Below are positions 6,506 through 10,241 of a stretch of 10,241 bases of DNA, one piece after another. Source of the DNA: Pelagibacteraceae bacterium TMED170 (lineage in GTDB: Bacteria; Pseudomonadota; Alphaproteobacteria; Pelagibacterales; Pelagibacteraceae). Position 1 is the stretch's first letter. Every line of letters starts with the position of its first letter. A model generated the notes under the pieces. It saw only the letters and a program-made list of their open reading frames with translations, was not told the origin of the DNA and searched no databases. The DNA is taken from assembly GCA_002170875.2 (NCBI GenBank), contig NHHT02000003.1, positions 1 to 10,241 on the forward strand, in the 5' to 3' direction. Both the position numbers and the translations under genes were made by a program.

Positions 6506-6829
6506 TTACTTAGCTTCATTAAGTTCTCTTTTGATTTTTTGATAAAAATCTGAAAGAAGTTTGGCGTCATTTTCATTTAAAATTCTATCTTTATCCAAGC
6601 CAGATTGAATTTCCGCTCTTAATTTGTCTTTAACTGACTCTATTGTTTCTTTGTTATTAATTTGAAGTATTTGATTTATTGCTTGAAACTTATCTGCTAA
6701 AAATAAGTTAAAAACGATGCTAATAACTATAATCGCAGCTAAAGAAACAGCACATAATTTTATTAAAAATTGTTTAAGGTTATTTTTTTTACTAAAACTG
6801 GTCATTTTGAATAATATAATAGTATTCAT
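6506..6829 (-). CDS. Small membrane-anchored protein with coiled-coil-like tail, unknown function
   Basis: The 107-residue protein has a basic N-terminus, one transmembrane helix at about residues 27-48, and a charged, helix-prone C-terminal half (about 50-107) rich in Lys, Glu, Gln and Asp. That half would lie in the periplasm if the positive-inside rule holds. No family is recognised. Two ATG starts are possible: 6829, listed here, and 6805 (codon 9, MTSFSKKNN), which would still keep the basic segment and helix. Neither has a Shine-Dalgarno sequence. The gene ends 2 bases before the GT39 start, so the pair is almost certainly one transcript, suggesting a partner or accessory role for the glycosyltransferase. 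That role is inference only. Confidence 0.7.
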   Translation of the reverse strand: MNTIILFKMTSFSKKNNLKQFLIKLCAVSLAAIIVISIVFNLFLADKFQAINQILQINNKETIESVKDKLRAEIQSGLDKDRILNENDAKLLSDFYQKIKRELNEAK

Positions 6830-6836
6830 ATATATT
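6807..6836 (+). promoter_or_regulatory. Possible promoter for the forward methyltransferase-GT2-rfbG unit
   Basis: TTGAAT (6807-6812) and TATATT (6831-6836) are separated by 18 bases. They would start transcription about 16 bases before the ATG at 6859, which is preceded by a modest Shine-Dalgarno-like AAGAG (6847-6851). The divergent gene starts only 29 bases away, so the two promoters must overlap or lie inside the facing gene. The DNA is so AT-rich that such matches are common. Confidence 0.3.
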
Positions 6837-6858
6837 AAATTTTATAAAGAGTAAAATT

Positions 6859-7476
6859 ATGATTATAAAAAATTTAATAAGAATTTTTAAAAGCTATAAA
6901 TTACTCATATTTAATATTATTTTTTTTGAGTTAATTTATATAGTACTTGGTTACAAAGGTAATAGAATTACACATACAAAAAATAGTTCAATGGCTGATA
7001 ATATTCCCTGTCCTTATTTTTTTCTTTATAAAATAACTCAAAAACTTAAAAATTATAAATTCAAAAATTTTGTTGATCTAGGTTGTGGATCTGGTCGGGT
7101 TATCGGATTTTTTAATAAAAAATTCAAAAGTAAATTTTTTTTTGGTGTAGAATATAATTTTAATGAATACAAATTTGCAAAGAAAATATTTAAAGAAAAT
7201 AAAAATATCTTAATTTCAAACGCAAACTTTTTAAAATTTAATCATAATAAGTTTAAAGCTGATTGTTATTTTTTAAATAATCCTTTTACAAGTGATAATA
7301 CGTTTAAAAAGTTTATCAACAGTTTAATAAAACAAATTCCAAATAATAAAAAAGTTATATTTGTTTTTGTTAATTTTAATTTTAAAGTTATTAAATCTAT
7401 TAAAAAAATTGAATTAGTTGAAAAATATGAAGTAACTAATATAAAAGGTTATAGCATCGGATTATTAAACAATTAA
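6859..7476 (+). CDS. Membrane-anchored class I SAM-dependent methyltransferase
   Basis: The 205-residue protein begins with one hydrophobic segment (about residues 14-30), followed by a Rossmann methyltransferase domain. SAM-binding motif I is DLGCGSGR (73-80), the acidic residue after the second strand is Glu98 in FFGVEYN, and the post-strand-4 motif is FLNNPF (138-143). The DLGCGSGR...GVE...NPF pattern occurs in a group of small bacterial methyltransferases whose substrates are not established. Position in a surface-polysaccharide locus makes a sugar or lipid-linked sugar an attractive target, but a protein target is equally possible. It is first in a forward unit with the GT2 gene 3 bases downstream, and an AAGAG ribosome-binding site supports the chosen ATG. 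Confidence 0.8.
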   Translation: MIIKNLIRIFKSYKLLIFNIIFFELIYIVLGYKGNRITHTKNSSMADNIPCPYFFLYKITQKLKNYKFKNFVDLGCGSGRVIGFFNKKFKSKFFFGVEYNFNEYKFAKKIFKENKNILISNANFLKFNHNKFKADCYFLNNPFTSDNTFKKFINSLIKQIPNNKKVIFVFVNFNFKVIKSIKKIELVEKYEVTNIKGYSIGLLNN

Positions 7477-7479
7477 TAT

Positions 7480-8187
7480 ATGTCAAAAAAAATATCAATA
7501 ATTATATGTACATACAACGAAGTTAATTTTATTGAGAGGTCTCTTAAGTTGATAAAAAATAATTTACAAGATGTAGAGACAATTATCGTTGATGATAATT
7601 CAAATGATGGAACTTTAAAAAAATTGGATGAAATAAAATCTAATTATGATTTTTCACTTTTTGTAAGAAAACACGAGAGAGGATTAGCTTCAGCTCAAAT
7701 TAAGGGTTTTCGAGAAGCAACAGGAAAATATATTGGAACAGTTGATGCAAATAGTTTAGACCAATTATTGTATTTTAACAAATTAGCTGACGAACTGGAT
7801 AAAGGAAATGATTTAGCAGTTTTATCCAGATATATTCCTGGCGGAGGAGATCAGAGAATATTTATTAGAGCTTTCGCAAGTAAATCTATAAACACGGTTA
7901 GTAAATTTTTTCTACGAATTCCATTTCATGATTTTACAAGTGGTATTTTTTTAATGAGAAAAAGTTTGTTTAATAAAACAGAGAATATCATTACTGGTTA
8001 TGCAGAATGGTTCATAGAGTTTGTATATTTCTTACATAAAAAAAAATATAAAATAGTTGAAATTCCTTACGTTCAAACTAAAGATGATGAATCGATAGAA
8101 AGCAAGTCATTCCCTAATCTTTTTACTTTTTTTTATTTAGGTTCTAAGTATTTAATCAGAGTATTTTTAACTATTTTAAGAAATTGA
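7480..8187 (+). CDS. GT2 family glycosyltransferase, dolichyl-phosphate-mannose-synthase-like
   Basis: The 235-residue protein is a GT-A fold enzyme starting with IIICTYNE (7-14) and having nucleotide-binding VDDNSNDGT (37-45). Further DPM1-like blocks are ERGLASAQIKGF (66-77), SRYIPGGG (116-123), and DFTSGIFLM. This order is that of polyprenyl-phosphate sugar synthases, which move a sugar from a nucleotide carrier to a polyprenyl phosphate at the cytoplasmic membrane face. There is no C-terminal transmembrane region, as in the short DPM1 class. The DxD metal motif reads DAN (89-91) rather than the usual DAD. It is flanked by a methyltransferase gene (3-base gap) and rfbG. The nearby GT39-type enzyme would be a natural user of the product. 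The sugar is unknown. Confidence 0.88.
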   Translation: MSKKISIIICTYNEVNFIERSLKLIKNNLQDVETIIVDDNSNDGTLKKLDEIKSNYDFSLFVRKHERGLASAQIKGFREATGKYIGTVDANSLDQLLYFNKLADELDKGNDLAVLSRYIPGGGDQRIFIRAFASKSINTVSKFFLRIPFHDFTSGIFLMRKSLFNKTENIITGYAEWFIEFVYFLHKKKYKIVEIPYVQTKDDESIESKSFPNLFTFFYLGSKYLIRVFLTILRN

Positions 8188-8219
8188 TTAAAAATATTTT
8201 AAATGCTAATTAATGAATT

Positions 8220-9287
8220 GTGTATTTAATCAATAAAAAATTTTGGAATAAAAAAAAGGTCTTTGTAACTGGACATACTGGTTTCAAAGGAAGTTGGCTA
8301 TGTATTTTTCTAAATCAATTGGGAGCTGAAGTTACAGGATATTCATTAACTCCATCAACTAATCCTAGTTTATTTAATTTAGCTAATGTCGGTAAGATAA
8401 TTAAAAAATCTATTATTGCAGATATAAGAAATTATAAACAACTATATAATGAAATAAAAAAGTCTAAATCTACTATAGTTTTTCATTTAGCCGCACAGCC
8501 CTTGGTTAGACACTCTTATGAAGAGCCAAAAAAAACTTTTGATACAAATTTTGTTGGATCATTAAACATTCTTGAAGTAGTGAGAAAAATAAAATCGATT
8601 AAGACTACTATTATAATTACATCAGATAAAGTGTACGATATTTCTAAAAATAAAATATTTAAAGAGACAGATAATTTATTTGGAAAAGATCCATATAGTT
8701 CGTCCAAAGTTTGCATTGAATTTCTTTTTTCTTCATATATTAACTCTTTTTTTTCATCTCGAAAAAATCAAAAACTTGCAACAGTTAGAGCTGGAAATGT
8801 AATTGGGGGAGGTGACTTTTCTAAAGACAGATTAATACCGGATATATATCGTTTTTTAAAAAAAAGAAGAAAAATTATTATCAGGAGTCCTAATGCTATA
8901 AGACCTTGGCAGCATGTGTTGGAACCTTTAAGTGGTTATCTTTTACTTGCAGAAAAAATTCATTCAAAAAAAATAGAAAAAATAAGTCCTAATTGGAATT
9001 TTGGTCCAGATTTAAAAAATTGTAAAACAGTAAAATATGTTTCTAGTTATTTTGCTAAGAATTTAAAATTAAAAATTATTTATAAAAAATCAAGAAATGC
9101 TAAATATAAAGCGGAAACAAAGATTTTAAGATTGAATAATATGAAGGCAAAAAAGTTAATTGGATGGAAACCTAAGTGGGGATTAAACACTTCTCTAAAT
9201 AAAATATTAGAGTGGAATAATAAAATTAAAGTAAATAAACCTTTAAATGTTTGTAGAACCCAAATCAAAGAATTTTTAAAACTATAA
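8220..9287 (+). CDS. rfbG: CDP-glucose 4,6-dehydratase
   Basis: The enzyme converts CDP-glucose to CDP-4-keto-6-deoxyglucose using bound NAD, the gateway to CDP-linked deoxysugars. The 355-residue product is normal length for RfbG. It has the dinucleotide-binding TGHTGFKGSW (17-26), HLAAQPLVRHSY (89-100), and the catalytic TSDKVYD (134-140). YSSSK follows, with Tyr159 and Lys163 of the short-chain dehydrogenase site, then RAGNVIGGGDF and RPWQHVLEPLSGYL, all characteristic of this family. The start is GTG at 8220; no ATG exists in frame before the conserved INKKFW beginning, and a stop lies two codons upstream, so only GTG or the adjacent ATT fit. The usual partner rfbF (glucose-1-phosphate cytidylyltransferase) is not in the window. 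The downstream neighbour is convergent, 14 bases away. Confidence 0.93.
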   Translation: MYLINKKFWNKKKVFVTGHTGFKGSWLCIFLNQLGAEVTGYSLTPSTNPSLFNLANVGKIIKKSIIADIRNYKQLYNEIKKSKSTIVFHLAAQPLVRHSYEEPKKTFDTNFVGSLNILEVVRKIKSIKTTIIITSDKVYDISKNKIFKETDNLFGKDPYSSSKVCIEFLFSSYINSFFSSRKNQKLATVRAGNVIGGGDFSKDRLIPDIYRFLKKRRKIIIRSPNAIRPWQHVLEPLSGYLLLAEKIHSKKIEKISPNWNFGPDLKNCKTVKYVSSYFAKNLKLKIIYKKSRNAKYKAETKILRLNNMKAKKLIGWKPKWGLNTSLNKILEWNNKIKVNKPLNVCRTQIKEFLKL

Positions 9288-9301
9288 ACTACTTTAATTT
9301 T

Positions 9302-9508
9302 TTATTTAAGATCTGAAATTTTTTGTGCCAAATTTGATATTTTTCTATCATCTTTAACTATTTCTTTTAAAATCTTTGAAGTAGATTTAAAGTCAAGCTT
9401 TAATGAGAGTTTTAACAAATCCATCCAGTTTTTATTATTTTTTGATCTAATTTTTTGTATTTGATTTATAATTTTTAGACCTTTTTTTATTTTTTTTTTA
9501 TTATTCAT
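9302..9508 (-). CDS. Small basic helical protein, unknown function, directly after tRNA-Thr
   Basis: The 68-residue protein is strongly basic and predicted all-helical, with a central segment KIRSKNNKNWMDLLKLSL that has the look of a conserved core. It has no membrane segment, signal or cysteine. I do not recognise its family. Its ATG lies 8 bases after the CCA of tRNA-Thr on the same strand, leaving room for no Shine-Dalgarno sequence outside the tRNA, so it is probably read from the tRNA transcript. Its stop faces the rfbG stop across 14 bases. Amphipathic helices support a real gene, but a short Lys-rich frame in such AT-rich DNA can also arise by chance. Confidence 0.6.
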   Translation of the reverse strand: MNNKKKIKKGLKIINQIQKIRSKNNKNWMDLLKLSLKLDFKSTSKILKEIVKDDRKISNLAQKISDLK

Positions 9509-9516
9509 AAGTTTTA

Positions 9517-9592
9517 TGGTGCCCTTACACGGACTCGAACCGCGAACCTATTGATTACAAATCAATTGCTCTACCAATTGAGCTATAAGGGC
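9517..9592 (-). tRNA. tRNA-Thr (anticodon UGU)
   Basis: This is a complete 76-nt tRNA on the reverse strand. The acceptor stem GCCCTTA (from 9592) pairs with TAAGGGC, followed by discriminator A and an encoded CCA (9519-9517). The anticodon stem ATTGA/TCAAT encloses loop TTTGTAA with anticodon TGT (forward-strand positions 9557-9559). The D arm (AGCTCAATTGGTAGAGC) and T arm (GGTTCGAGTCC) are standard. It lies between the aminotransferase at 9639 and the small gene at 9508, all on the reverse strand. Confidence 0.97.
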
Positions 9593-9634
9593 TTAGCTGT
9601 GTTTTTAAGCGATAAATTTTAAAAAATCAAATCC

Positions 9635-9655
9635 AAAGTTATAAAAAGTAACTTT
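9635..9655 (-). terminator. Weak hairpin at the end of the WecE-like gene
   Basis: A perfect 7-bp inverted repeat, AAAGTTA (9635-9641) and TAACTTT (9649-9655), with a 7-base loop covers the last codons and stop of the reverse-strand aminotransferase. It is followed, reading in that gene's direction, by a T-rich stretch. The stem has only one G-C pair, so it would be a weak terminator at best. Confidence 0.25.
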
Positions 9656-10241
9656 TAATTTTTTGCGATATGTAATCTATGTCTTTAATGTTTAAATAGT
9701 TATGCAAAGGTAGCCTTACGATTTTATCAATATATAGATTTGAATTTCTAAGTTTATCTTTTTTTCCAAGGTATTTTTTTCCAGCTTTTGATTTATGCAG
9801 TGGAGTGTAGCTTATAACAGCTTCGATTTTGTTGAGCCTTAAAAATTTTAAAAATTTTTCTCGATCTTTATTTTTTAAAACAATTACAAAAGCATGATAG
9901 TTATATCTGTATTTATGATAGTTTGTTAAATAAAAATGACCCTTTAACCACTTATTTAAATTTTTAAGATACCTAAAGTATAATGTTTTTCTTAATGAAA
10001 ATATTTTTTTGTGATGTATTATTTGAGGTAATAAATAACTAGCAGACAACTCTGACAACATAAATGAAGAACCTATATCAACCCAAGAATAATATTTTCT
10101 CTTACCCTGTTTAACTAAATACCTATCAGTTCCTTTATCAAATATTAAATAAGACTGATTGATAAATTTTTTGTTATTTACTACAAGCATACCTCCTAAT
10201 CCAGAGTGTAAATTTTTAGTTTCATGGAAAGAAAAACATGC
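9639..10241 (-). CDS. WecE-like dTDP-4-amino-4,6-dideoxygalactose transaminase (5' end outside window)
   Basis: The frame is open to the window edge, so the visible 200 residues are the C-terminal part of a roughly 375-residue enzyme; the internal Met at 10190 is not the start. WecE-type enzymes aminate dTDP-4-keto-6-deoxyglucose at C-4 to give dTDP-4-amino-4,6-dideoxygalactose. Seen directly are the PLP-lysine motif FSFHETKN, then SWVDIGSSFMLSELSASYL (matching the WecE WVDIGSS block), YNYHAFVIVL, and SYTPLHKSKAGKKYLG, which mirrors the family's YxPLHSSPAG motif. Where WecE-type enzymes have SGEGG after the lysine, this protein has SGLGG. A second sugar aminotransferase lies at 2178; the two belong to different subfamilies. 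It may share a transcript with tRNA-Thr downstream. Confidence 0.88.
   Translation of the reverse strand, partial: ACFSFHETKNLHSGLGGMLVVNNKKFINQSYLIFDKGTDRYLVKQGKRKYYSWVDIGSSFMLSELSASYLLPQIIHHKKIFSLRKTLYFRYLKNLNKWLKGHFYLTNYHKYRYNYHAFVIVLKNKDREKFLKFLRLNKIEAVISYTPLHKSKAGKKYLGKKDKLRNSNLYIDKIVRLPLHNYLNIKDIDYISQKIKSYFL

Noticed and set aside
8516..9268. Reverse-strand open frames within rfbG
   Set aside because: They overlap a full-length, motif-complete rfbG and show no ribosome-binding site or recognisable family.
9288..9301. Terminator between the convergent rfbG and small gene ends
   Set aside because: The 14-base gap is AT-rich but has no stem-loop I can draw.

Overview
The window looks like a piece of chromosome from a free-living marine alphaproteobacterium of the SAR11 / Candidatus Pelagibacter type. 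This is an inference. It rests on the very AT-rich, A-tract-rich coding DNA, Lys/Ile/Asn-heavy proteins, gaps of only a few bases between genes, an NAD kinase with alphaproteobacterial-style motifs (GGDGFML, ISPFRPRRW), and tRNA genes with encoded CCA. No phage, transposase, integrase or CRISPR gene is visible.

Layout. (1) Bases 1-1311 hold small accessory genes: the C-terminus of a possible zinc-binding protein, a 36-residue membrane peptide, a DUF2784 membrane protein, and a reverse-strand lipoprotein. Three same-orientation copies of a short repeat (consensus about GGyGTtmTGyTGCCAGG), and perhaps a fourth inverted copy, sit exactly at the borders of the DUF2784 and lipoprotein genes. This gives a repeat-gene-repeat-gene-repeat pattern. 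(2) Bases 1252-4919 form one tight forward unit: a promoter, tRNA-Leu(UAA), nadK starting 6 bases after the tRNA CCA, then a DegT-type sugar aminotransferase, a TylCIII/NovU-type sugar C-methyltransferase and a cupin sugar isomerase/epimerase. Gaps are 3 and 4 bases, then a 4-base overlap. (3) Bases 4911-6829 are a reverse unit: a small membrane-anchored protein and a GT39-type polytopic glycosyltransferase. (4) Bases 6859-9287 are a divergent forward unit: a small membrane-anchored methyltransferase, a dolichyl-phosphate-mannose-synthase-like GT2, and CDP-glucose 4,6-dehydratase (rfbG). (5) Bases 9302-10241 are reverse: a WecE-like aminotransferase cut by the window end, tRNA-Thr(UGU), and a 68-residue basic protein starting 8 bases after the tRNA CCA.

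Working together, regions 2-5 read as a surface-polysaccharide (O-antigen-like) locus. RfbG would make a 4-keto-6-deoxy nucleotide sugar. The aminotransferase, C-methyltransferase and cupin could convert such an intermediate into an amino and/or C-methyl-branched deoxysugar. The DPM1-like GT2 would load a sugar onto a polyprenyl phosphate, and the GT39 enzyme would use that lipid-linked sugar on the periplasmic side. The final sugar and the partner genes (for example rfbF) cannot be determined from this window.

The points most worth following up are the gene-bracketing repeats, the two tRNA genes that each run almost directly into a protein gene, and the predicted branched aminosugar pathway.
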